Shown: in pieces, positions 7,936 to 16,440 of the stretch
How positions within the stretch are numbered: position 1 is the stretch's first letter
How the letters are laid out: each line of letters begins with the position of its first letter
Assembly (NCBI RefSeq): GCF_039645565.1
Contig: NZ_CP147914.1
Coordinates: forward strand, 62,001-126,000
Direction: 5' to 3'
Length of the DNA: 64,000 nucleotides
From: Sulfurimonas sp. HSL1-2
GTDB lineage: Bacteria > Campylobacterota > Campylobacteria > Campylobacterales > Sulfurimonadaceae
Notes under the pieces: model-generated
What the model was told of the DNA's origin: nothing
The model's input: the letters and a program-made list of their open reading frames with translations, nothing else
The model's database searches: none
Position numbers and translations under genes: made by a program

Positions 7936-9270
7936 TTAGTTGGTTTGGGTCGCTATCCAGGCGGCCATGGCGTCGAACTCGGCGTCGGGGAGGTCGATTC
8001 TGGGCATATAGGGGATGGCCCCCGTCGCCAGCGAGCCCTGCATGAAGGCCTTGATCATCTCTTTGTCCTGGCCGGCGAATCTCTCCATCAGCGGGCGGAA
8101 CTTGGCGCCCGGCTCCAGTGCGTGGCAGTTGGAACAGGCGAGCTTGGTCAGCAGCTGGCCCGTTTCGAGCCGGTTCTCCGGCGTGATCGTGCGCAGCCGG
8201 TCGGGGATCCAGGGATTGACCTGCAGCAACCCTCTGTCGGCGACAATTTCCACTTCGCTTTTGATCCCTTTGCCCGGGACGTCCCGGCTGATGATCTGGT
8301 TGCTGTAGATGTAGCGCCCGGCGACGTAGGGTTTGCGCAGGCTTTCACGCAGCTTTTCGCCCGGCCAGAGGCCGACCACGGCGATGACAAAGAGCATGAC
8401 GATCGCCAGCGAGCGGCGGACGTACTGCGGTTTGACAATCGCGAGGAGGAAATAGAGCGCGAAGGCCACGATAAGGATGATCCGCGTCGTCAGGATGGAG
8501 GGGAGGTAGATCCCCAGCAGGATGTCCGCGCTCTCTGGCAGCGTCTTGATGTACCACATGAAGAAGAAGAGCACCAGGAAGCCGCCGAGGAGGCTGACGT
8601 AGCCCATTTTGCGGGTCAGCTCATTGGAGACCTCCTTGTTTTTCATTGCGCTGGAGATGATCAGCCCGATGACACCGGCCATCATGATCATGAAGCCGAT
8701 GCGCAGGAACATGTGCGGGAAAGTGTTGACACCGAAGAAGGCGTCGCTGGCCGATCCCGTCTGGTAGAAGGCGTCGTTGCCCGGCCACATCATGAAGCTG
8801 ATGATCCCGATGATGAGCATCAGGGTGCCGACGGAGGCCAGTGCGAAGGTGTAGGTCAGCTTCAGGTGCGTTTTGCGGTCGATTTTATCGATGAAGTAGA
8901 CCAGCGCGAAGACGCCGATGACCTCATAGATGAAGAAGACCCACTCTGTAGCCCAGACCCAGACGAAGTTGTGGATCAGTGCGCTGATTCCCCGCGGGCT
9001 GGCCGCCGTGGCCGTATACCAGATCCCCGGACCCGTGATGGAACCGATGACGTAGGAAAAGATCAGCAGGAACATGCCGTACTTCTTCATATAGTCATAG
9101 AGGTCGGTGCGGTTCTCCTTGTACGCCTTGTGCGCCAGGAAGGCAAAAAGCAGTGCGGCACCGACGGAGGTGTGCGAAGCCAGAATATGAATGGTTCCGG
9201 TGATTCCCATCAACCAGGCAGAGCCGATATCGGGAAAATAGAAAAGTGGAAACATGCCAATGAAATCCAT
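7936..9270 (-). CDS. CydA-like oxidoreductase subunit I fused to cytochrome c
   Basis: 444-residue membrane protein with a periplasmic cytochrome c tail. The start at 9270 follows GGAGA at 5-base spacing; the frame extends to 9459 but without a ribosome site. The first 300 residues resemble CydA: His28/His33 in helix 1, the GSITGPGIWYTATAAS loop, Glu109 and Glu116 in helix 3, and His186 in FPHMFLRIG at the b558 position. The tail holds one CSNCH haem c site at 379-383 and a possible Met ligand at 422. Cytochrome bd relatives with a haem c site have been described (OR-C-type groups). Electron donor and acceptor are unknown; the tail suggests exchange with soluble cytochromes rather than only quinol. 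Confidence 0.82.
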   Translation of the reverse strand: MDFIGMFPLFYFPDIGSAWLMGITGTIHILASHTSVGAALLFAFLAHKAYKENRTDLYDYMKKYGMFLLIFSYVIGSITGPGIWYTATAASPRGISALIHNFVWVWATEWVFFIYEVIGVFALVYFIDKIDRKTHLKLTYTFALASVGTLMLIIGIISFMMWPGNDAFYQTGSASDAFFGVNTFPHMFLRIGFMIMMAGVIGLIISSAMKNKEVSNELTRKMGYVSLLGGFLVLFFFMWYIKTLPESADILLGIYLPSILTTRIILIVAFALYFLLAIVKPQYVRRSLAIVMLFVIAVVGLWPGEKLRESLRKPYVAGRYIYSNQIISRDVPGKGIKSEVEIVADRGLLQVNPWIPDRLRTITPENRLETGQLLTKLACSNCHALEPGAKFRPLMERFAGQDKEMIKAFMQGSLATGAIPYMPRIDLPDAEFDAMAAWIATQTN

Positions 9271-9291
9271 CCGTTTCTCCTCAAACAGATA

Positions 9292-9322
9292 ATCCCGGCA
9301 GGGGAAAAAGCCCCTCCGGGAT
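9292..9322 (-). promoter_or_regulatory. Strong hairpin in the cytochrome operon leader
   Basis: ATCCCGG plus AGGGG pairs with CCCCTCCGGGAT around an AAAAAG loop, giving a 12-pair stem with one bulged C. It ends 21 bases before the subunit I start codon, just upstream of its ribosome site. It has no T-run on the minus strand, so a role in mRNA stability or translation is likelier than termination. Confidence 0.55.
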
Positions 9323-9437
9323 GATTCCATAGGTAGCACTCGGGTGGGCTGGCCGCCCAAAATGCGCCTATTGGAAAAAACAACATTTGATTCGTCATAG
9401 GGATATGGCACAATAAAATGTTGCAACACAACACAAA

Positions 9438-9475
9438 CATACCTGTCTGTCATCGCCAAATTGTCGACAGGTATG
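9438..9475. repeat. 10-base perfect inverted repeat
   Basis: CATACCTGTC and its reverse complement GACAGGTATG are separated by 18 bases. On the minus strand the repeat is followed by a T/G-rich tract (TTTGTGTTGTGTTG), so it could be an operator upstream of the cytochrome promoter or a weak terminator/attenuator hairpin. It lies about 170 bases upstream of the cytochrome start codon. Confidence 0.6.
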
Positions 9476-9631
9476 CTTCTTCATCCGGTTAAAACTGCTT
9501 CCTCATTTAAAACAATTCTGAAATATGGGAAACGGAAAATAATAATCAACTGATATTAATTTTGTGTTAAGGGGTGTTCCGAAACGAACGGTAAGGGGAT
9601 AAGAGGGTGTGCGGGGCGCCGTGCAGCCGGT

Positions 9632-10408
9632 TCAGGCCCCGATGATGATGTGGTTCTTTGCGACGGTGGCGTAGGCTTCCATCGACGTTTCCAGGGCGTC
9701 GCTGGCGTCGAGGTCCGTGACGCCGATCAGTTTGGACCCCCCTTCGAGCTGGAGGGTGATCTCCGCGTTTTCGCTGCTGCGCTGCAGGGAGGTGATCCTG
9801 CCCTTCAGGATATTGACGTCGCCGGTGGCTTCCGGTGCGGCCCGGCTGATGGCGACGTCGCTGGATTTGATGATGGCGTAGGCGTCGCACCCCTCCTCGA
9901 GCCCCATGTTGCGTACCGACGTCGAGGTGATGACGGAGTAGAGGGTGTCGCCGCCGGGGAGCTGCAGGCGCAGTTCGGAACGCAGGCCGTGGGGCGTGAT
10001 GGTGCCGACGCTGCAGGCGATCTGGTTGCGTGCGCTCGTGGTGAGGAACGTACGCGAGAGGATGCGGGCGAGCCGTTCGGGGTCATCCCCCGCTTCGGCG
10101 AAGCGGTTGATGAATTCACGGTGCAGCTCCGCGAAGCGCTTGTAGGTGGCGATGAGTTCGTAGGCGTGGGCGGTGAGGACCGTCCCGCCGCCGCCGCGCC
10201 CGCCCGTGGTCTTTTCGATGATGGGGCGGTCGGCAATGTCGTTCATGGCGTTGACCCGCTCCCAGGCCGCCTTGTAACTCATCTTCATTGCCTTCGCCGC
10301 GGCATGGATGGAGCCGGTCTGGGCGATCTTCTCGAGCAGTTCGATGCGCCCGTTGCCCAAGAAGTTCCTGCCGTCCTTGCGCAGCCAGAAGCGTCCGTCT
10401 ATCTGCAT
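9632..10408 (-). CDS. modE: ModE-family molybdate-responsive regulator
   Basis: 258-residue regulator in the standard ModE layout. An N-terminal winged helix-turn-helix (about 20-95) includes GSIHAAAKAMKMSYKAAWER and the Gly-rich wing GGRGGGG, followed by two Mop/TOBE oxyanion-binding domains at about 125-192 and 195-258. The first Mop domain is typical (SARNQIACSVGTITPHG), the second more diverged. ModE dimers bind molybdate or tungstate and repress uptake genes. No mod transporter is in the window, so its targets lie elsewhere; the adjacent cytochrome operon is a possible local target. A TATAAT at 10489-10484 (minus) sits upstream. Confidence 0.92.
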   Translation of the reverse strand: MQIDGRFWLRKDGRNFLGNGRIELLEKIAQTGSIHAAAKAMKMSYKAAWERVNAMNDIADRPIIEKTTGGRGGGGTVLTAHAYELIATYKRFAELHREFINRFAEAGDDPERLARILSRTFLTTSARNQIACSVGTITPHGLRSELRLQLPGGDTLYSVITSTSVRNMGLEEGCDAYAIIKSSDVAISRAAPEATGDVNILKGRITSLQRSSENAEITLQLEGGSKLIGVTDLDASDALETSMEAYATVAKNHIIIGA

Positions 10409-10483
10409 GGGATGCCTTTGGAGGAGATCACAGGGAGGGGAATCGGCGGCATGGGGTTCCTTGGCGAATGATTTGACGGGCTT

Positions 10484-10489
10484 ATTATA
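10484..10489 (-). promoter_or_regulatory. -10 box for modE
   Basis: A perfect TATAAT on the minus strand in the 88-base gap between the histidine kinase gene end and modE, about 75 bases before the modE start. No convincing -35 element is visible. Confidence 0.45.
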
Positions 10490-10496
10490 ACAGACG

Positions 10497-11543
10497 CTAA
10501 CGCGCGGTTTGTTCAGGCGGCAGAGTGCAGGTGAAGGTGACGCGGTTTTCGGCCTGGGTGACGGCGATGGCGATCCGCTCCTCGTCGCAGAGTTTTTTGA
10601 CGATGTGCAGGCCTATACCGATGCCGCGTTCGCTCTCCTTGTAGAAACGGTCAAAGAGGTTGCGGGGCGAACGGATGGGTACCGCCGCGGTATTGGTGAT
10701 GCTGAAGGTGCCCCCCGAGAGCGCCAGCGTCACTTCACCCTCCTTGATGTTGTATTTGGAGGCGTTGGAGAGCAGGTTGTCGACGATCCGCGTCAGGGCG
10801 TCGGGGTTGGCGGTCAGCGTCGTCGGTGCGAGGTCGGCGTGAAAGGCGAGGGAGGGGTAGAGGCTTTCGAAAAAGGCCAGCCGTTCCGCCACGAGGGTGT
10901 CGAGCCGGAAGGTGTCGCGCTGCTGCGGCAGGCCGCCCTGGTACTCCTGGAGGTTGCGGTAGAGCATGCCGATCAGCTTGGCGCTCTTCTCGATGCGCCG
11001 GACGGCTTTGTCCTCCCGGTTCAGCATCGAAGTGTTGATCAGGATCGCGCTGACGGGGGTGTTGAGATCGTGGATGATATCCTTGATGAAGCGGTCGGTC
11101 AGCTCCAGGGCGCCGCGCAGCGGGCGGAGAGTGTAGCGGGCAAACCCGAAGGCCATGGCGCCGACGACGGCGGAGAGCAGCAGCATGAAAAGGAGGTAGC
11201 GGCCCATCAGCGCCCGGGTCTGCTCCCTGAAGTCCGCTTTGGGGTAGTAGATCTTGAGCAGGTAGCGCTGATTGGCCGGGAGGGGGAAAAGGGCGTAGAG
11301 CGTTTGGCCATCCTCTCGCAGCTCCAGCAGGGGCGCTTCCGTCTGTTTGGGGACGAAATCGAGGGAGAACTTCTCCCCCTCGAAGTTGAAGTTGAAGTTT
11401 TTCATCTCCAGGAATAGCTGCTGTTTGAGGCTGCCGACGTCCTCGCGGTAATTGTGGTAGAGCAGGAATCCGATCAGGATCTCGATGGTGACGAAGTAGA
11501 GCGCCAGGCTCTTGAAGAAGGATTCTCTTTCAGAGGCTTTCAA
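10497..11543 (-). CDS. Membrane sensor histidine kinase
   Basis: 348 residues. Helix 1 is at about 12-28 and helix 2 at about 115-135, enclosing a periplasmic sensor of some 85 residues with no recognisable domain. The phospho-acceptor is His158 in IIHDLNTPVSA, then the N box DNLLSNASKYN near 255 and a G box ERGIGIGLHIVKKL near 310. It has no HAMP of normal length between helix 2 and the H box. It overlaps the response-regulator gene by 14 bases and is the last of a four-gene operon that begins with an outer-membrane barrel, so an envelope signal is likely (inference). Confidence 0.9.
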   Translation of the reverse strand: MKASERESFFKSLALYFVTIEILIGFLLYHNYREDVGSLKQQLFLEMKNFNFNFEGEKFSLDFVPKQTEAPLLELREDGQTLYALFPLPANQRYLLKIYYPKADFREQTRALMGRYLLFMLLLSAVVGAMAFGFARYTLRPLRGALELTDRFIKDIIHDLNTPVSAILINTSMLNREDKAVRRIEKSAKLIGMLYRNLQEYQGGLPQQRDTFRLDTLVAERLAFFESLYPSLAFHADLAPTTLTANPDALTRIVDNLLSNASKYNIKEGEVTLALSGGTFSITNTAAVPIRSPRNLFDRFYKESERGIGIGLHIVKKLCDEERIAIAVTQAENRVTFTCTLPPEQTAR

Positions 11544-12165
11544 GACGGTACCCCACGCCGCGGACGTTGGTGATGTCGATGCCGAGCTGCTGTTTGAGCC
11601 GGCTGATGTGAAAACGGAGCGCCTGGTCGGTGGGCTGTTCCAGCAGCTCCAGCAGTTCGGTCTTGTCGATGGTCTGGCCGACGTTGGTGATGAGCAGGCG
11701 GAAGATCGCCGTACGGATCTCCCCGAGATCGACGCTGCGGTTGTTTTTGCTCACCCGCCCGTCGGCCGGGTTGAAGGTGATCTCCCCATAGCGGAGCTGG
11801 CGCTCCAGCTGGTGGGTGCGCGCTTTGATGCGCAGCAGGAGCTCGTCGATGTCGAAGGGCTTTTTGAGGTAATCCTCCGCCCCCGCGGCGAAGCCTTTGG
11901 TCATCGAGTCGATGTCGCGCAGGGCGGAGATGAAGATGGCCGGGGTGCGGTCCTCGGCGTCGCGCAGGGCGCCCAGCAGGTCGAAGCCGTTAAGCAGGGG
12001 GACGTTGATATCGAAGAGGTAGAGGTCAAAGGGGGTGTCAAAAGCCGTGTCGGCGGCGGCTTCCCCGTCAGTGACCCAGACGGTTTCATGGCCGTGCCGC
12101 TGTAGCAGGTCCTGCAGGGATTCCCCCAGGACCGGATCGTCTTCGAGCAGCAGAATCCGTGCCAT
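11530..12165 (-). CDS. OmpR-family response regulator
   Basis: 211 residues. The receiver at 1-115 has the acidic pair EDD (8-10), phospho-acceptor Asp52, a Ser at about 80 and Lys102 in KKPF. The C-terminal winged-helix domain (about 125-211) ends in the usual RGVGYRLE motif. AGGAG precedes the ATG. Partner is the overlapping histidine kinase. Targets are not visible; self-regulation of the operon starting at 13348 is plausible. Confidence 0.92.
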   Translation of the reverse strand: MARILLLEDDPVLGESLQDLLQRHGHETVWVTDGEAAADTAFDTPFDLYLFDINVPLLNGFDLLGALRDAEDRTPAIFISALRDIDSMTKGFAAGAEDYLKKPFDIDELLLRIKARTHQLERQLRYGEITFNPADGRVSKNNRSVDLGEIRTAIFRLLITNVGQTIDKTELLELLEQPTDQALRFHISRLKQQLGIDITNVRGVGYRLESL

Positions 12166-12173
12166 ACGTTCTC

Positions 12174-12995
12174 CTAGAAGCGGGCGAAAATCATGATGCC
12201 GGCGGCGTGGTCGCTGGCCGAATCACTCAGCCCCAGGCTGTAGTTCACCTTTAACGAGAGTGTATCATAAAGCGGGAAGATCCCCATTGCGGAAAGGGAG
12301 CGCAGGTCCGGGCTGTCCGGGATATACGACTCCGAATAGTCGTATGAAAAGCTCAGGCTGCTTGCCGGCGTCGGGTAGAAGGTGACGCCGGCGGAACCGA
12401 AAGCGATGTCCGGGTACTCGGTGGTCTCGCTGTCGCCCGTCACGGTGTAGCCGTACTGTGCAAAAACGTCCAGCGCCGCAAAACGGTAAAGCCCGGTGAG
12501 GGAGCCGCCCCAGTCGTTCTCGCCCGTGCCCGTCCCCGTTTCGGCGGTGGCGAGCTTGAGATGCACGCTTGGTGTGACAAAGAGGTTTTCGGTGAGACCA
12601 AAGGCATAACCGGCGCCCAGGAAGGTATCGGAGAGGCCGCCGTCTTCGCTGTCGGCAACGGTCGGGTCCGCCGTGCCGTAATGGTAGTAGCTGACAATAC
12701 CCGTCACATAAAAGTCCCCGATGTAGAGAGCCGCCATCGCATCCGTGGCAAGGGAGTCGACAGTCTCTGTCCCGCCGTAGCTGCCGGTCGCATAACTCAT
12801 CCCTATCCCCGCCAGAAAGGTGACGGCGGTTCCTTCATCCGGCGCGCAGCCGTCCGCCCCCACCGTCATATCAAAGGCGGTGCCGGGGCAGCGGTCGAGG
12901 GTGTCGGGGACGCCGTCAAGATCGCTGTCGCGCTCCGCGGGGGCCGCGTAGAGGGCTGCAGCGAACAGCGCCGTGCTCAGGAGTAACCGTTTCAT
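12174..12995 (-). CDS. Outer-membrane beta-barrel with Ca-binding (TSP3-like) N terminus
   Basis: 273 residues with a signal peptide (1-18). The motif DSDLDGVPDTLDRCPGT at 23-39 is a thrombospondin type-3/OmpA-style calcium repeat. The remainder is made of alternating hydrophobic beta strands ending in ...GIMIFARF, with a terminal Phe as in outer-membrane barrels. Function is unknown; related proteins are annotated as transporter-like porins. Its ATG overlaps the stop of the upstream gene (ATGA) and the response regulator follows 8 bases later, so barrel and two-component system are co-transcribed. Confidence 0.78.
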   Translation of the reverse strand: MKRLLLSTALFAAALYAAPAERDSDLDGVPDTLDRCPGTAFDMTVGADGCAPDEGTAVTFLAGIGMSYATGSYGGTETVDSLATDAMAALYIGDFYVTGIVSYYHYGTADPTVADSEDGGLSDTFLGAGYAFGLTENLFVTPSVHLKLATAETGTGTGENDWGGSLTGLYRFAALDVFAQYGYTVTGDSETTEYPDIAFGSAGVTFYPTPASSLSFSYDYSESYIPDSPDLRSLSAMGIFPLYDTLSLKVNYSLGLSDSASDHAAGIMIFARF

Positions 12996-13348
12996 CGTCC
13001 CGGCTGTCCCGCACGCGGTTGCTTCTGCTGTTGCTGCATCTGTTGCATCTGCTGCTGCGTTTTGAGCTGCTGGCGCATCTGCTGTTGAATGGCGGCTTCG
13101 TTGCCGTCTGGTTTCGGTTCGGCCGCGACGGCTGTCCCGTTCATCTGCATTCTGCTCTGAAGGGCTTCCAGCGCTTCGTTTCGCTGCTGCTGGTTGAGCT
13201 CGCGCATTTTGAGCTTGAAGGCGTTCATCTTCTCAAACCGCTCCGCTTTGGGCGCGTTGATGACCGCATCGATCATCGTGTCGATCTCTTCGGCTTCGGC
13301 GGCGAGCAGGGCCGTACAGAAGACCAGAATCGTTAGGAAATACCGCAT
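12992..13348 (-). CDS. Small exported Gln-rich protein
   Basis: 118 residues. I start at the ATG at 13348 because AAGGAG lies 5 bases upstream and a signal peptide (MRYFLTILVFCTALLAAEA) follows directly. The middle is helical and charged (KMNAFKLKMRELNQQQRNEAL), and the last 40 residues are mostly Gln with Met. There is no recognised domain. Heading the barrel/two-component operon, it could be a periplasmic CpxP/Spy-like helical chaperone or signal adaptor, since such proteins are small, helical and Gln/Met-rich. That is inference only. Confidence 0.7.
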   Translation of the reverse strand: MRYFLTILVFCTALLAAEAEEIDTMIDAVINAPKAERFEKMNAFKLKMRELNQQQRNEALEALQSRMQMNGTAVAAEPKPDGNEAAIQQQMRQQLKTQQQMQQMQQQQKQPRAGQPGR

Positions 13349-13405
13349 GACTGCTCCTTTTTGAGTGTAGTATCGCACAGAAGTGTGAGCGGCGCGTGAG
13401 TCGGC

Positions 13406-14299
13406 TCAGCGGATCAGCCGCTTGTCGTCGTCACGCCCGTATTCGCACTGGAAGGTCGTATGGGTGATGCCGAAACGTGCATGCAGGCGGTTTTCCAGGG
13501 CTTCGACCGCTGCGGTCGTGCGGGAAAGGGGAAGGTCCTCGGTGAAATCCAGGTGGGCTTCGAGGTGGATGGCATGGTCGCTGAGGCGCCAGAGGTGGAT
13601 GTGGTGGATCCCCGCAATGGCAGGGTCGTCGCAGACGGTATCGGCGACGGCCTGCAGGTCGACCTGGGGCGGGGCGAACTGCATCAGGACCCCCGTGCTC
13701 TCTTTGATGAGGCCTGCGGAGGCGGCAATGAGGTAGAGGGCGATGATGATGGAGATGAGCGGGTCGACCCAGTAGAGCTCCCACAGGGCGATGGCCACGC
13801 CGCCGATGACGACGGCGACGGAGGTCAGCACGTCGCCGAGCAGGTGCAGGTAGGCGGCGCGGATATTCATATTGGCGCGGGCGTCGGATTCGAGCAGGAA
13901 GATGCTGCCGCCGTTGACGACGATGCCCAGAAGCCCCATCCAGATCAGCCAGGAGGAGAGGACGGGTTCGGGGTAGATCAGCCGCATGACGGAGGCATAG
14001 ACGAGGTAGACGCCTATTCCCGCAAGCACCGAGGCGTTGAAGAGCGCGGCCACGATTTCGGCCCGCTTGTAGCCGAAGGTACGGCTGCTGTCGGCCGCTT
14101 TATGGGAGATGCGGTGCGCGAACCAGCTGATCAGCAGGGCCATGACGTCGCTGAAGTTGTGCAGGGCGTCGCTGAGCAGGGCCAGGGAGCCGGCCATGAT
14201 GCCCCCGACCACCTGGGCGACGGTGATGAGGACGTTGAGGACGACGGCGACGAGCAGCTTCGCGCCGCTGATGTCGTGCGTGTGGTGGTGGCCGCTCAT
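13406..14299 (-). CDS. Cation diffusion facilitator (CzcD/ZitB type)
   Basis: 297 residues with six membrane helices and a C-terminal ferredoxin-like cytoplasmic domain (about 205-290). Metal-site motifs are HNFSDVMALLISWFAHR in helix 2 (His/Asp) and the helix 5 region HLLGDVLTSVAVV. A His-rich start (SGHHHTHD) may bind metal. CDF proteins export Zn2+ or related divalent cations in exchange for protons. It lies 6 bases after the LtaS-like gene and shares its transcription. Confidence 0.92.
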   Translation of the reverse strand: MSGHHHTHDISGAKLLVAVVLNVLITVAQVVGGIMAGSLALLSDALHNFSDVMALLISWFAHRISHKAADSSRTFGYKRAEIVAALFNASVLAGIGVYLVYASVMRLIYPEPVLSSWLIWMGLLGIVVNGGSIFLLESDARANMNIRAAYLHLLGDVLTSVAVVIGGVAIALWELYWVDPLISIIIALYLIAASAGLIKESTGVLMQFAPPQVDLQAVADTVCDDPAIAGIHHIHLWRLSDHAIHLEAHLDFTEDLPLSRTTAAVEALENRLHARFGITHTTFQCEYGRDDDKRLIR

Positions 14300-14305
14300 C
14301 GGAGG

Positions 14306-16261
14306 TTACTCCGCGCTGCCGGGCGCAGCTTTGAAAAGCTTTTTCTGGTAGAGGTCGTTGATGACGTGGATAAAGGCCGTCGTATCCCGTTCGAGCTCCG
14401 GATCGTGCGCCGCGGGGGTCAGGTGGTCCTCCGCGGAGAGGTCGAAGGTCAGCGGCGGGGTGTCGGGCTGGACGACGGCGAGCTTGTCGCCGTTGCGCAG
14501 GGCGTACATGTCATGGAACTGCATCAGGACCATCTCTTTCTCGGGGTCTTCGAAGATCGATTTGCCGAGAACCGGATAGGTGAGGTCGATACCGACGGCG
14601 TCGAGGGCCGTGGCCAGGACGTCGGGCTGGGTGGAGCGCTTGGCGACACGCTGGGGTTTGATGCCGCCGCCGAGGATCATCCCCATGATGCGGTATTTGG
14701 GGACGGGGATGAGGTCATCGCCGTAGGTACGGACGTTGTGGTCGGCGAGGATCATGAAGACGGTATCGTCGTAGTACCCTTCGCGCTTGGCGTCGTCGAT
14801 GAGCTTCCCGATGGCGTAGTCGGCGAACTTGATGGCGTTCTCGACGCTGTTCTTCGGTTTGCCGGGGATCAGGTCGATGCGCCCGCCCGGGAATTCGAAG
14901 GGGGTGTGGTTGGTCGTACTGAAGAGCACGGAGACGAAGGGTTTGCCCTCGGCGTGCCACTTGGCGAACTCTTCGTTGGCCCGGACGACGAGGTCCTCGT
15001 CGCAGACGCCCCATATCCCGGCAAAAGCGGGATTTTTGAACTTAGGCTGATCGATCAGGACATCAAAGCCGTTGCCGTAGAACCAGCCGCGCATATTGTC
15101 GAAGTTGCTGGCCCCGCCGTAGATGAAGCTGCTGCGGTAGCCATAGGGTTTGAGCAGCGAGGCGACGGTAAAGAAGCCCTCCTGGGATTTGTTACGCTTG
15201 ACGACCCCTTTGCCCGGGACCGGAAGGAAGCCCGAAACGCTGCCGGCGATCCCACGGACGCTTCGGGTGCCGTTGCTGTAGAGGTGGTCGAAGAAGAGGG
15301 AGTCATTGGCCAGGCGGTCGATATTCGGCGTGACCCCTTTTTCGCCGCCGAGCGCGCCGACGAACTGCGCGCCCAGGCTCTCCTGCAGGAAAATGACAAG
15401 GTTTTTCGGCTTGGCGGCGGGGAAGTGGGTCTTCTGGGTCCGCAGGAACGGGTCCTCCATATTACCGACAGGGATACGCAGCTGGCGTGAGACCCGCCCA
15501 TAGGCTTCGTCCAGCGGCATTTTGCCGTATTTACTCATGACGACGCCGTGCTTCTTCTGCGAATAGTAGGCGTAGCCGATGCTGTAGAGGCTGTTTTTCG
15601 TGATCTCGTTCACGACGTGAGAGTCCGTATAGACCGCGAGGGAGATATTGGCCGCGCGGTGGCTGAAAGAGGAGCGGATGCCGATGAAGAGCACGGCGAC
15701 CAGGGGCAGGAGCATCAGGAGGCGGAAAGGCCATTTGATCTCGAAAACGACTTTGAACGTGTCGCGGGTCAGGGTCCAGAAGAGGTAGCCCGCCACGGCC
15801 ATCATAACAGTGGCCACGAGGAGCTTGAGCTTGTAGGTGGCCCAGATGTTGCCGAAGACCTCTTTGGGGTAATCGAGGTAGTTCAGAAAGATGTCGTTCG
15901 GACGGACGTCGAATTCGGCGAAGAAGGGGAAGGTCGCGTTTTCGATGAACAGTGCTGTCAGCAGGAAGACGAGTAGGTAGAGACGGACAAAGGTACGTAC
16001 CTGGCTGCTGATCATCCGCGGGACGGTAAAGAGCAGAAGGACCGGCAGGGCCAGGATGATGCAGGTGACGATCGTGTCCATCTGCAGGCCGAGGAGGAAG
16101 CTGAACCAGTGGTTGACACCCGCATCGGCGATCCGGTCGTAATAGAGCGCAAACAAGAGGGCCCGTCCGCTAAAGAAAATGGCAATGAAAAGCAGGTAAA
16201 AGGCGAACAGCTGGCGCAGCGATGCGACGATGGCCTGCCGTTGGGTAAGCGGTGGGTGCAT
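14306..16261 (-). CDS. LtaS/MdoB-type membrane phosphoglycerol (sulfatase-fold) transferase
   Basis: 651 residues. Five membrane helices fill about 1-195, then a large periplasmic alkaline-phosphatase-fold domain. Catalytic features are visible: Glu294 in QESLGAQ, nucleophile Thr332 in SNGTRSVRG, and LADHNVRTYG near 500. In Gram-negatives this family decorates periplasmic glucans or surface glycans with phosphoglycerol or phosphoethanolamine. GGGAG precedes the ATG. The substrate cannot be told from sequence. Confidence 0.88.
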   Translation of the reverse strand: MHPPLTQRQAIVASLRQLFAFYLLFIAIFFSGRALLFALYYDRIADAGVNHWFSFLLGLQMDTIVTCIILALPVLLLFTVPRMISSQVRTFVRLYLLVFLLTALFIENATFPFFAEFDVRPNDIFLNYLDYPKEVFGNIWATYKLKLLVATVMMAVAGYLFWTLTRDTFKVVFEIKWPFRLLMLLPLVAVLFIGIRSSFSHRAANISLAVYTDSHVVNEITKNSLYSIGYAYYSQKKHGVVMSKYGKMPLDEAYGRVSRQLRIPVGNMEDPFLRTQKTHFPAAKPKNLVIFLQESLGAQFVGALGGEKGVTPNIDRLANDSLFFDHLYSNGTRSVRGIAGSVSGFLPVPGKGVVKRNKSQEGFFTVASLLKPYGYRSSFIYGGASNFDNMRGWFYGNGFDVLIDQPKFKNPAFAGIWGVCDEDLVVRANEEFAKWHAEGKPFVSVLFSTTNHTPFEFPGGRIDLIPGKPKNSVENAIKFADYAIGKLIDDAKREGYYDDTVFMILADHNVRTYGDDLIPVPKYRIMGMILGGGIKPQRVAKRSTQPDVLATALDAVGIDLTYPVLGKSIFEDPEKEMVLMQFHDMYALRNGDKLAVVQPDTPPLTFDLSAEDHLTPAAHDPELERDTTAFIHVINDLYQKKLFKAAPGSAE

Positions 16262-16412
16262 TCTTCTCCCCTTGGGTGTGTTACATTTTTAAATATAGAA
16301 TAATACCCGATTCAGATGAATGCGGGGCGGAGGGGTGCCGCGGCCCCGCCGGAAGGGCGTCTTATGTTACGGATAAAACGCCGGGTACGGCGAAGGGTTG
16401 TCCCTCCTTGCG

Positions 16413-16418
16413 TATAAT
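16413..16418 (+). promoter_or_regulatory. -10 box for the MFS gene
   Basis: A perfect TATAAT lies 22 bases before the ATG at 16441 in the 179-base divergent gap. No good -35 is seen at 17 bases. An AT-rich patch at 16283-16308 probably contains the opposing promoter for the LtaS-like gene. Confidence 0.5.
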
Positions 16419-16440
16419 GCGCTTCACAAAAAGGCCGCTT

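Larger units (their letters stand above)
9271..9631. other. Regulatory region upstream of the cytochrome operon
   Basis: A 361-base stretch with no credible gene. From left to right (minus-strand 3' to 5') it holds the leader hairpin at 9292-9322, a perfect palindrome TGTTGCAACA at 9419-9428, and a perfect 10-base inverted repeat CATACCTGTC (9438-9447) / GACAGGTATG (9466-9475) with an 18-base spacer. The stretch 9490-9570 is AT-rich. The repeats probably include the promoter and a regulator site of the cytochrome genes; the promoter itself cannot be fixed. Confidence 0.5.

Noticed and set aside
9405..9425. Sigma54-like TGGCAC...TTGCA
   Set aside because: The GG to GC distance is 14 bases instead of 10, so it is not a valid -24/-12 promoter.
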